64,000 nucleotides of DNA, taken from Nonomuraea sp. NEAU-A123. GTDB lineage: Bacteria; Actinomycetota; Actinomycetes; Streptosporangiales; Streptosporangiaceae. The notes beneath the pieces are model-generated. The model did no database searches and was not told the DNA's origin. It saw only the letters and a list, made by a program, of their open reading frames with translations. Location: positions 27,054-91,053 of the forward strand of contig NZ_JAHFZZ010000018.1 of assembly GCF_018603905.1 (NCBI RefSeq). The letters run 5' to 3'. Position numbers and translations under genes: made by a program. Shown here in pieces: positions 37,528 to 44,869 of the stretch. The stretch's first letter is position 1, and every line of letters begins with the position of its first letter.

Positions 37528-38103
37528 TCACACGTCAGCCGGCGGCCAGTTTCTGAGAACGGAGTCGAGGGCGTCCAGGGCCCTGGACCACGAGGCATCC
37601 GCGTCGCGCGGGTGGTGGCTGAACCCGCCCGCCCTCTCCAGACTCACATAGCCGTGGAACGTGCTGTGCAGCAGTCGTACCGCGTCTGTCTGGTCGGGCT
37701 CCTGGAGCTCATAGGCGCGCAGTATCGCCCGCGTCATCTCCGCGTGCCGGCGCGCGGGGCCGGCGGCCGCCGACTCCGGGTCGAGCTCGATCTGCGCCGC
37801 GGCGTACCTGCCCGGATGCTCCTTCGCATAGTCCCGGTACGCGCCCGCGAAGGCTGCCAGCGCGTCCTTGCCCGCGCGGCCGGCCAGTGCGGCGGCGACC
37901 CTGTCGGCGAGCTCCGTCAGGGCCAGTGCCGCCAGCCTCATCCTCAGGTCCTGCGCGTTCTTGATGTGGGAGTACAGGCTCGGGTCCGTGACGCCGAATC
38001 TGCGCGCGAGCGCCGAGACGGTCACGTTCTCGAAGCCGACCTCGTCGGCCAGTTCCGCCGCCGCCTGGGTCAGGCGTTCGGCGGTCACCCCCGCGCGTGC
38101 CAT
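37528..38103 (-). CDS. TetR-family regulator (WHG domain)
   Basis: 191 residues from ATG 38103 with GAGGAGGG upstream. HTH: LTQAAAELADEVGFENVTVS, ALARRFGVTDPSLYSHIKN. C-terminal ligand domain ends HSTFHGYVSLERAGGF, the WHG-type pattern. Divergent from the FBP zinc-finger gene over an AT-rich 74-base gap carrying the inverted repeat 38130-38151. Confidence 0.93.
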   Translation of the reverse strand: MARAGVTAERLTQAAAELADEVGFENVTVSALARRFGVTDPSLYSHIKNAQDLRMRLAALALTELADRVAAALAGRAGKDALAAFAGAYRDYAKEHPGRYAAAQIELDPESAAAGPARRHAEMTRAILRAYELQEPDQTDAVRLLHSTFHGYVSLERAGGFSHHPRDADASWSRALDALDSVLRNWPPADV

Positions 38104-38129
38104 GTGCCGCCCTCCTCGCTTACCTAGAG

Positions 38130-38151
38130 GTATTAAGTATTTGCATAATAC
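38130..38151. promoter_or_regulatory. Operator between TetR and FBP genes
   Basis: GTATTA (38130-38135) and TAATAC (38146-38151), perfect arms with a 10-base centre, in an unusually AT-rich divergent promoter. Outer CCTAG elements flank it. A likely site for the adjacent TetR protein. Confidence 0.45.
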
Positions 38152-38177
38152 TCCTAGGGAAGCTAGTTTCCCCACCT

Positions 38178-38672
38178 ATGAGAGTGGTTTCCGAGAGCGA
38201 CATCCGCGCGTCAATGGTCAATTGCACCAAGGGCGAGGCGAAGCGGCTGGCCGTGCCCAGGGATCTGGCCGCGCGGCCGTGGGACGACCTGGACTTCCTC
38301 GGGTGGCAGGACCCCGCCTCACCGGAACGGGCCTATCTGGTCGCCGAGTCCGGCGACGGGTTCGTGGGGGTGGCGCTGCGCCGGGCCACGCCGCATGCCG
38401 GGCATGTAAGGCGCAGCATGTGCTCGTTCTGCCTGACCATGCACACGGGAGACGGCGTATCGCTGATGACCGCACGCAGAGCGGGACGGACCGGACAGCA
38501 GGGCAACTCGGTGGGCGCCTACATCTGCACCGATCTGGCCTGCTCGCTCTACCTGCGCGGGAAGAAGGAGGTCGGGCCCGGCGGGCGGCTTCACGAGTCG
38601 CTCACGCTGGAGGAGCAGATCGAGCGGACCGCGGCCAACCTGGCCGGGTTCCTGGACAAGGTGGTCGGGTGA
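38178..38672 (+). CDS. FBP/FusB-like treble-clef zinc-finger protein
   Basis: 164 residues from ATG 38178. N-terminal helices precede VRRSMCSFCLTMH (CxxC), TARRAGRTGQQGNSVGAYIC and TDLACSLYLRGKK (second Cys pair), the treble-clef arrangement of the FBP domain. The domain is the C-terminal half of FusB-type proteins that bind elongation factor G and rescue it from fusidic acid. Actinobacterial relatives are chromosomal and not proven resistance genes. Controlled probably by the divergent TetR. Confidence 0.88.
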   Translation: MRVVSESDIRASMVNCTKGEAKRLAVPRDLAARPWDDLDFLGWQDPASPERAYLVAESGDGFVGVALRRATPHAGHVRRSMCSFCLTMHTGDGVSLMTARRAGRTGQQGNSVGAYICTDLACSLYLRGKKEVGPGGRLHESLTLEEQIERTAANLAGFLDKVVG

Positions 38673-38727
38673 CCACGCGAAAGACCCATGGCCACCCGTT
38701 CGCCTCGCCGGCGCGGCCGGAGGCGAG

Positions 38728-39253
38728 TCAGGCCGCGTCGGTACGTGGCGAAAGCTTCGAAGGCTGCTCGTGTGCGGCCAGGTCGAGCAGGACCATCGCG
38801 TCGTGCTCAGGGGTACCGGGTTCGGCGTAGTACGCGACCAGGCGGTGCCCCGGGGTGCCCTCGAGCTGCATGGACTGGTAGCCGAGCGTGAGGTCGCCGA
38901 CGTCGGGGTGGTGGAAGGTCTTGAGGCCGTGGGAGTGCGCCTTGACGTCGTAGCGCTCCCACAGGCGCGCGAACTCCGGGCTCTTGAGCATGAGCTCGCC
39001 GATGAGTTCGGCCAGGTCGGGGGCGTCCGGGTCGATGCCGGCCAGGGCGCGCCTCTTTGCCGCGTTCCAGCCGGATGTAGTAGTCGATGCTGACCCCGGC
39101 GAGAGTGGCCAGCTCCTCACGGCGCAGCCCGGGCGTGCGGCGCAGGCCGGGACCGACCTTGAGACCGGCCTCTTCGGGAGTCACCTGGGTACGGCGGGCG
39201 CGCAGGAAACACCCCAGCTCGGTGCCGCCGCCGCTGTGCTGCTCACTCGTCAT
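38728..39253 (-). pseudogene. XRE/MmyB-type regulator with internal deletion and frameshift
   Basis: The N-terminal frame from ATG 39253 reads GTELGCFLRARRTQVTPEE, then GLRRTPGLRREELATLAGVS and DYYIRLERGK, the HTH start of MmyB-like regulators. It then continues in the wrong frame. The other frame supplies the C-terminal half: RALAGIDPDAPDLAELIGEL, then SPEFARLWERYDVKAHSHG, up to PSKLSPRTDAA. The ~110 residues that normally lie between (rest of HTH, start of the MmyB ligand domain) are missing. The join is near 39055. Both halves are otherwise well preserved, so loss looks recent. Confidence 0.85.
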
Positions 39254-39353
39254 GCCTTCAGTCTTACAGGGCCATGACCTGCGGGGCAGGAGTGGGAGGG
39301 GCCCTGTCGCACCCCCATACGCGCGCGATCTCCGTATGGGCACCGGGCTCGAG

Positions 39354-40082
39354 CTACCCGTCGGCGGCCAGGCGGTCGAGCCATTCGCCGAGGAGGTGCC
39401 GCTCCGCGCCGCTCAGCGCGGTCTGCTCGGGCAGTGCGGCACGCAAGGCTCGGGCCGCGCCGGCCGGGCCCGCGTCCTGCACGGCGGGCTTCTCGTTGGT
39501 TACGGCCGTGACCATCGACTCCCGCATGGCGGTCAGCAGGGCCGGGTCGCGTTGATCGGCGGGCAGTGACAGCCAGGTGAGCACGGCGCCGCGCGCCGTC
39601 GCGTGGATGAGGGCGGCCGCGAGCCGTTCGTCGACGCGCAGCCAGCCGCCGGCGGCGAGGCGCCGGATGCGCCCCAGCAGGATCTCCATGCCGGCCTGGA
39701 AAGCGGCCGACGTCGTGCCGCGTCTGGGCTCGCCGTACATGAGCACGTACAGCGCGGGGTTGGCGAGGCCGAACTCGACGGCGAGGTCCCAGCCCGCGCG
39801 CAGATCCTCGATCGGGTCGGACGGGTGGGGATCGACGCGCTTGGCCGCCAGGAACGTGACGTAGCCGTGCTCGGCCACCGCCTCGAGCAGCGCGTCCATG
39901 TCGGCGAAGTGGCGATAGATCGCCGGGGGCTGCAACCCGGCCGCCGCCGCGACCGCGCGGGTGGTGACCGCGTCGCGGCCCTCACGCGCGAGCAGGTCCG
40001 CGGCGGCCTCGATCACGCGCCGGCGAATGAGCTCGCGCCCGCCGGCCGCGGAAGTCACGTCGTCCTTCGTCCCACGAGGCAT
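39354..40082 (-). CDS. TetR-family regulator
   Basis: 242 residues. HTH: IEAAADLLAREGRDAVTTRA, VAAAAGLQPPAIYRHFADMD. The C-terminal ligand domain is TetR_C type with ALIHATARGAVLTWLSLP. Divergent from the ACMSD-like amidohydrolase gene; two operator-like sites lie between, one of them touching its own start codon, so it very likely represses both genes. Confidence 0.93.
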   Translation of the reverse strand: MPRGTKDDVTSAAGGRELIRRRVIEAAADLLAREGRDAVTTRAVAAAAGLQPPAIYRHFADMDALLEAVAEHGYVTFLAAKRVDPHPSDPIEDLRAGWDLAVEFGLANPALYVLMYGEPRRGTTSAAFQAGMEILLGRIRRLAAGGWLRVDERLAAALIHATARGAVLTWLSLPADQRDPALLTAMRESMVTAVTNEKPAVQDAGPAGAARALRAALPEQTALSGAERHLLGEWLDRLAADG

Positions 40083-40130
40083 GAATCAATGATACGGCCA
40101 TCGCTGTACTGCCGCTAGTATCACTGATAC
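40083..40130. promoter_or_regulatory. Two operator sites in the TetR/amidohydrolase divergent promoter
   Basis: GTATCA-C-TGATAC (40118-40130) is a perfect 13-bp palindrome. GAATCA-A-TGATAC (40083-40095) has the same layout with one mismatch and abuts the TetR start codon. Centre spacing is 35 bases. Both match what TetR dimers bind. Confidence 0.6.
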
Positions 40131-40168
40131 CGTTCAAGTGTTGCCAATGGAAACGCAGGGAGCATGGA

Positions 40169-41209
40169 ATGTCAGCGAAAATGCGTATCGTCGGGCTCGA
40201 GGAACACGTCGCCTTGCCGGTAGTGCTCGACGCCTGGACGCGGGCGGGGGTGCCGCAGATTCCGCAGCTCGGCTACGGCGATGAGCCGATCGCGCGGCGG
40301 CTGCGCGACGTCTCCGATCGGCGCCTGGCCGACATGGACGATCAGGGCGTGGACGTCGCGGTGCTGTCCCTGGCCACACCGGGCGTACAGAACCTCGCGG
40401 CGGCGGACGCCGTGAGCGTCGCGCGCGCGGCCAACGACGCGCTCGCCGAGGTCGTCGCCGGTAACCCGGAGCGGCTCCAGGCGCTCGCGGCCATCCCGAC
40501 GCCGGCGCCCGAAGCCGCCGTCGAGGAGCTGGAACGCGCGGTCACGCGGCTCGGCTTCCGCGGCGCGATGCTGTACGGGCGCACCGGGGACAGGCTGGCC
40601 GACGCGCCGGAGTTCGACGACCTCTACGCGGCCGCCGCGCGGCTCCGGGTACCCCTGCACTTCCACCCGCAGACCCCCGCGCAGCCGGTCCTGGACGCGT
40701 ACTACTCGGGGCTGGGCGGCGTCGGCATGGGGCTGGCCACCGCGGGGCTGGGCTGGTACTACGACCTGGGCGTCCAGTACCTACGGATGATCTTCTCCGG
40801 GGTGTTCGACCGCCACCCCGAGCTGCAGGTGATCGCCGGGCACTGGGGCGAGGTCATCCTCTTCTACCTCGACCACACGGGCATCCTGGCGCACAACGCG
40901 AAGCTGGAGCGGCCCCTGGCCGACTACTTCCGCCAGAACTTCTGGGTAGCGGGCAGCGGCACGGTGAGCGAGCGCTACCTGCGGTGGACCGCGGAGGTCG
41001 TCGGGACCGAACGCATGCTGTACTCCACCGACTACCCCTACACCTACGGCACGCGGCCCGGCGGCTTCCCGTACCTCGACACCAGCGGCGGGGTCGCGCG
41101 GTCCTTCCTGGAGCGAGCGCCGTTCACCGAGGAGCAGAAGGCCGCGATCGGGTCCGGCAACTGGGAGCGGCTCACCGGGCATGTCGCAGCGGCGCGCAGG
41201 CAGCACTGA
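40169..41209 (+). CDS. Amidohydrolase-family (de)carboxylase, ACMSD/gamma-resorcylate type
   Basis: 346 residues. Starts RIVGLEEHVALPVVLDAW: the ExH variant of the HxH metal motif found in aryl-acid decarboxylases. RVPLHFHPQTP near 160 (His), VIAGHWGEVILFY near 223 (His) and MLYSTDYPYTYG near 285 (Asp) complete the site. The family decarboxylates hydroxy-aromatic acids without cofactor. Substrate unknown. Paired with its own divergent TetR, so it probably responds to an aromatic effector. Confidence 0.88.
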   Translation: MSAKMRIVGLEEHVALPVVLDAWTRAGVPQIPQLGYGDEPIARRLRDVSDRRLADMDDQGVDVAVLSLATPGVQNLAAADAVSVARAANDALAEVVAGNPERLQALAAIPTPAPEAAVEELERAVTRLGFRGAMLYGRTGDRLADAPEFDDLYAAAARLRVPLHFHPQTPAQPVLDAYYSGLGGVGMGLATAGLGWYYDLGVQYLRMIFSGVFDRHPELQVIAGHWGEVILFYLDHTGILAHNAKLERPLADYFRQNFWVAGSGTVSERYLRWTAEVVGTERMLYSTDYPYTYGTRPGGFPYLDTSGGVARSFLERAPFTEEQKAAIGSGNWERLTGHVAAARRQH

Positions 41210-41213
41210 GGAC

Positions 41214-41687
41214 TCAGCTCCGCGTCGGTATGACGGGCTCGAGGTGGAACATGCCGGTCACCACCTCGCCGTGCTCCTTCGGGTGCTGGGTACGGCCCGC
41301 CACCGCCAGCACGACATCGCGGGCGGTGATCATCCCGACCAGTCCCCGGTCGGACACCACGGGTACGGCGTCACAGCCGGCGTCGGTCATGACGGCCGCG
41401 ACCCGGGTCAACAGGTCGTCCGGCTGCACGCGCGGCCTGCGTTCGCCGGCCAGCAGCTCGCCCACCCGGCGGTTCGACTGTTCCTGCGGACCGCCCGACC
41501 AGGACGCCGCCAGTTGCTCGCGCGACAGGATGCCCAGGACGTGCTGCCCCTCGACCACTGGAAGATGGCGTACGTCGGCGCGGCGCATCAGTTCCCAGGC
41601 CATCAGCGGCGACTCATCCGCCTTGACCGCCACCAGGATGCGGCTCATCACCCGCTCGGCGGTCAGCGACTCGATGCTCAGGTTCAT
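41214..41687 (-). CDS. CBS-domain pair protein
   Basis: 157 residues from ATG 41687 with GGAGGGGCC upstream. Two CBS motifs: MSRILVAVKADESPLMAWEL with VRHLPVVEGQHVLGILSRE, and DAGCDAVPVVSDRGLVGMIT with ARDVVLAVAG. CBS pairs bind adenine nucleotides. It overlaps the universal stress gene by 4 bases (ATGA) and resembles the Rv2626c-type hypoxic response proteins of mycobacterial dormancy regulons. Confidence 0.92.
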   Translation of the reverse strand: MNLSIESLTAERVMSRILVAVKADESPLMAWELMRRADVRHLPVVEGQHVLGILSREQLAASWSGGPQEQSNRRVGELLAGERRPRVQPDDLLTRVAAVMTDAGCDAVPVVSDRGLVGMITARDVVLAVAGRTQHPKEHGEVVTGMFHLEPVIPTRS

Positions 41688-42529
41688 GGCCCCTCCTGAC
41701 GGGGCCGTACGACCGCGACCGGGCAGGTCACATGGTGCAGCACGGCGTGACCGACCGAGCCGAGCACCGCCGAGGCGAAGCCGCCCAGCCCCCGCGACCC
41801 GACCACGACCAGGTCGGCCGTGGCCGCGGCCCTGATCAGGGCGCCGGCCGGGTCGTCGCACAGGTGCTCGTCGGTGATCTCGACATCCGGGTTCTTCTCC
41901 CGCCAAGGCACCACCCGCTCGCCCGCCGCATGGACCTCCTGCTGGAAGGCCTTCTCCAGCACGCTGTCGTAGGCGGCCGCGTACGGCGAGAAGACCGGCG
42001 GCCGCCAGGCGTACAGGACGTGCAGCCGCGTATGGCACGCGCGGGCCTGCTCGATGGCGTACTGCATGGCCGCCTCGGAATGCGCCGACCCGTCGTAGCC
42101 GACGACGATCCGGCCGTACTCCTCCCGCCTGGCCCCGCGTACGATCACCACCGGACCCCGCGCATGGCCCGCGACGGCCATGCTGACCGAGCCGAGCACC
42201 ATACCCTCGAAACCGCCGAGCCCCCGGCTGCCCAGCACCAGGCTGTCAGCCGACGCGGACTCGCCGATCAGCTCGTCGATCACGTTCCCCGCGCGCAGGT
42301 CCGTCGTCACCTCGACCTCACCGGCCAGCTCGCGCGCCCGATCGGCGGCGGCCTCCAGCGCGCCCGCGCAGTACTCCGTGCTGAAGTCACCGACTCCGTG
42401 CGGCCACTGCTCACAGATGTGCACGATCCGCAGATCCAGCCCCCGACGCCGCGCGTCGGCGGCGGCCCACTCCGCCGCCGCCGTCGCCGGCGCGGAGCCG
42501 TCCACCCCGGCCACGATCCGTGCGTTCAT
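41684..42529 (-). CDS. Tandem universal stress protein
   Basis: 281 residues from ATG 42529 (GGGAGACCGGTG upstream). Two Usp domains, each beginning IVAGVDGSAPATAAAEWAAA or RIVVGYDGSAHSEAAMQYAI and each closing with an ATP-loop LGSRGLGGFEGMVLGSVS / VGSRGLGGFASAVLGSVG followed by CPVAVVR. This double form is typical of DosR-regulon proteins. DosR-like boxes lie 68-103 bases upstream. Co-transcribed with the CBS gene. Confidence 0.94.
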   Translation of the reverse strand: MNARIVAGVDGSAPATAAAEWAAADARRRGLDLRIVHICEQWPHGVGDFSTEYCAGALEAAADRARELAGEVEVTTDLRAGNVIDELIGESASADSLVLGSRGLGGFEGMVLGSVSMAVAGHARGPVVIVRGARREEYGRIVVGYDGSAHSEAAMQYAIEQARACHTRLHVLYAWRPPVFSPYAAAYDSVLEKAFQQEVHAAGERVVPWREKNPDVEITDEHLCDDPAGALIRAAATADLVVVGSRGLGGFASAVLGSVGHAVLHHVTCPVAVVRPRQEGP

Positions 42530-42596
42530 CACCGGTCTCCCTTCACAAGCTCGCCCTCCACCTCCAGCCTCGCCGAACAGGCGCCCGGCCACCGGA

Positions 42597-42632
42597 GGAC
42601 GAAGTCCCGAATTCGGGTGCCATTGGTCCCAA
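42597..42632 (-). promoter_or_regulatory. Two DosR-like boxes upstream of the universal stress gene
   Basis: On the minus strand, TTCGGGACTTCGTCC (42597-42611) and TTGGGACCAATGG-CACCCGAA (42612-42632) lie end to end. Both share the TTCGGGAC/GTCCCGAA half-sites of the DosR (DevR) dormancy consensus, with one spacing gap in the first. They are about 70-100 bases upstream of the universal stress start. Confidence 0.45.
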
Positions 42633-42647
42633 GGGGGATCCGCTCTG

Positions 42648-43595
42648 TCACACGATCTGGATGATGTGCTTTCCGCGTACGCCACCGGCCTCCAAGGCGC
42701 GGTGGGCCGCGGCGATGTCGGCGAGGGGGTGGACGGTGTCGACGACGGGGCGGAGGTCGCCGTTCTCGGTGTGCCGGGTCAGCTCGGCGAACAGCTCGTG
42801 CCGGGGGTTGCCGCTGAAGAAACGCACCCGCCGGGAGCCGTGGACGGTCGAGGCGAGGACGTAGGAGAGGCTGGCCAGGACGTTCTCGATGTCGAAGGCG
42901 ATGGCCACCATGCGTCCGCCCGGAGCCAGCAGCCCGCGGTAGACGGAGTGCTGGGTGCCGACGGTGTCCATGATGACGTCGAACCTGCCCAGCTCCGACG
43001 GGTGGGCCGTCCGGTAGTCGAGCACCTCGTCGGCACCCAGCCCGTGGACGAAGTCCAGGTTCTTCGAACCCGCCAGAGCGGTCACGTGAGCGCCGAGGAG
43101 CTTGCCGATCTGGACCGCGACGCTGCCGACCCCGCCGCTGGCGCCGCGGACCAGAAGGCGTTCGCCGGGCTTGAGCCGGGCTTTGGCGCGCAGGGCGGTG
43201 ATCGCGGTCGTTCCGCCCGCCGGGAGGGAGACCGCCTGCACCGGAGTGAGGTTGGCGGGGGCGAGGGAGATCTGCCGTGGGTGGACGGCCACGTACTCCG
43301 CCGCGCTGCCGAACCGCCGCGGCAGGCTGCCCCACACCCGTTCCCCTTCCCGTGGTCCGGTCACCGAGGAGCCGACCTCGGCGATCTCGCCGGCGAAGTC
43401 GATCCCGGTGCGCTGGGGGAAGCGGCGCCCGGTCACCAGCCGCATTCGCCCGGCCCGGCCGTGCAGCTCGCCGCCGTTGACGCTGGCCGCGTGGACGCGG
43501 ACCAGCACCTGGTCGGGCTTGACGGCCGGCACGGGGACCTTGCCCTCGTACAGCACCTCCGGGGGCCCGTACCGGTCGTAGAGGGCCGCGCGCAT
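42648..43595 (-). CDS. Zinc-type NADP-dependent quinone oxidoreductase (MDR family)
   Basis: 315 residues from ATG 43595; GTG 43625 would add ten residues. MRAALYDRYGPPEVL, then RTGIDFAGEIAEVGSSVTG, LLVRGASGGVGSVAVQIGKL (NADP loop) and GADEVLDYRT. Lacks catalytic-zinc ligands, as for quinone oxidoreductases. C-terminal HTENGDLRPVVDTVHPLADI and AHRALEAGGVRGKHIIQIV are typical. Divergent from a TetR gene that probably represses it. Confidence 0.93.
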   Translation of the reverse strand: MRAALYDRYGPPEVLYEGKVPVPAVKPDQVLVRVHAASVNGGELHGRAGRMRLVTGRRFPQRTGIDFAGEIAEVGSSVTGPREGERVWGSLPRRFGSAAEYVAVHPRQISLAPANLTPVQAVSLPAGGTTAITALRAKARLKPGERLLVRGASGGVGSVAVQIGKLLGAHVTALAGSKNLDFVHGLGADEVLDYRTAHPSELGRFDVIMDTVGTQHSVYRGLLAPGGRMVAIAFDIENVLASLSYVLASTVHGSRRVRFFSGNPRHELFAELTRHTENGDLRPVVDTVHPLADIAAAHRALEAGGVRGKHIIQIV

Positions 43596-43695
43596 CTCGT
43601 TCACGATCTCGTCCTGTTCTGTCACCGGAGCCGCGAGCAAAGGGATGTTCCGCTCGCTCGCCCAAGCTAAGGCGTTAAACGGATGACACATTCCA

Positions 43696-43706
43696 TTTAC
43701 GGTAAA
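43696..43706. promoter_or_regulatory. Operator for the TetR/quinone oxidoreductase pair
   Basis: TTTAC-G-GTAAA, perfect 5-bp arms, 9 bases upstream of TetR ATG 43716, with another related TAAACGG half-site near 43675. It lies in the divergent promoter between the two genes. Confidence 0.45.
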
Positions 43707-43715
43707 GTGAGAGAT

Positions 43716-44369
43716 ATGCCTGCTCAGCTCTCTCAAAAGCCCCCTGCGGCCATGCGTGCCGACGCGAGGCACAACCGCGAGCGCATCCTCCGAGCCGCCC
43801 GCGAGGCGTACGCCGTCCGGGGAATCGACGTGCCCGTCACCACGATCGCCCGCCGGGCCGGCGTGGCCGCGGCCACCCTCTACCGGCACTTCCCCACCCG
43901 CGCCGCGCTCATCAATGAGGCCTTCGCCGAACAGTTCGCCCACTGCGTCGCGGCCCTCGACGAGGCGCTGGCGGACCCCGATCCCTGGCGCGGCTTCTGC
44001 TCCGTCATCGAAAAGGTGTGCGCCATGCAGGCCACCGACCGGGGCTTCACCGGTGCGTTCCTCACCCAGTTCCCCGACGCCATCGACTATGACAGCGAAC
44101 GCACCCGCGCCGAGGATGGCATCGCCGAGCTGGTACGGCGTGCCAAAGACACCGGGCAGTTGCGCGAGGACTTCGACCCCACCGACATCACCCTCCTGCT
44201 CCTCGCCAACTGCGGCGTCGTCGAAGGGTCCCAGCAGGTCTCGCCGGCCGCGTCCCGGCGCCTGGTCACCTACCTCCTGCAGTCCTTCCGGGCCGGCCAC
44301 GCCGAACCCCTGGCGCCGCCCGCACCGCTGGAACTGCACCAGATCCATCAGCCCGCGCGCCGCCACTAG
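43716..44369 (+). CDS. TetR-family regulator
   Basis: 217 residues from ATG 43716 (GTGAGAGAT upstream); an upstream ATG (43683) would put the operator inside the gene. HTH: RERILRAAREAYAVRGIDVP, TTIARRAGVAAATLYRHFPT. The C-terminal domain is the TetR_C_7-like or SbtR type (DATDITLLLLANCGVVEG-like segment). A hairpin terminator follows its stop. Confidence 0.93.
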   Translation: MPAQLSQKPPAAMRADARHNRERILRAAREAYAVRGIDVPVTTIARRAGVAAATLYRHFPTRAALINEAFAEQFAHCVAALDEALADPDPWRGFCSVIEKVCAMQATDRGFTGAFLTQFPDAIDYDSERTRAEDGIAELVRRAKDTGQLREDFDPTDITLLLLANCGVVEGSQQVSPAASRRLVTYLLQSFRAGHAEPLAPPAPLELHQIHQPARRH

Positions 44370-44382
44370 CTCAGGCGCCCCT

Positions 44383-44404
44383 ATCCCCCCAGATCAAGGG
44401 GGAT
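44383..44404 (+). terminator. Hairpin after the TetR gene
   Basis: ATCCCCC and GGGGGAT, perfect 7-bp arms around an 8-base loop, 14 bases after the stop at 44369. Confidence 0.55.
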
Positions 44405-44470
44405 GTGGGAGACCAGGAAGCTGCCGACGATGGGAGGGAGCCGAACGGGCTCGTCCAGAAAGGGGTCCCC

Positions 44471-44794
44471 ATGTCCACGGAAGCCGTCGGCGTCATCCCC
44501 ACCATCGAAGCCGACACCGACCCGCCCGCCACAGCCACCGACTGGGCCAACGGCCGGAACGTCCTGTTCAGCGCCGGCGGCGAGGTCATCCTCCGGGCCG
44601 CGCTGGCCGGTGTCACACCATTCACCCCGGTCACCGTGTCGATCACGGAGGTCGACGCCAACGGTCACCCCTTCATCGGCGGCGCCCGTATGACCGTGCA
44701 CAACGTGCGCGCCTTCGAGGGCGGCGTCGACACCCGGGTCAGCATCGAGTTCAACGGGGCGCTGCGGGTCAGACTCAGCTATCTCTGGTCCTGA
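44471..44794 (+). CDS. Small protein of unknown function
   Basis: 107 residues from ATG 44471 (AAAGGGG 6 bases upstream). No signal peptide. The sequence alternates beta strands (EVILRAALAGVTPFTPVTVS, MTVHNVRAFEGGVDTRVSIE, RVRLSYLWS). No Cys. It looks like a small all-beta domain; no family recognised. Isolated between a terminator and an alpha/beta hydrolase gene on the same strand. Confidence 0.6.
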   Translation: MSTEAVGVIPTIEADTDPPATATDWANGRNVLFSAGGEVILRAALAGVTPFTPVTVSITEVDANGHPFIGGARMTVHNVRAFEGGVDTRVSIEFNGALRVRLSYLWS

Positions 44795-44869
44795 ACCCCA
44801 CCTGCCGTCGCCTCCCCCGGCGCGGCAGACTGGTGTCTGGCAACACGCTGCGCTTCATCTGGAGAAATC

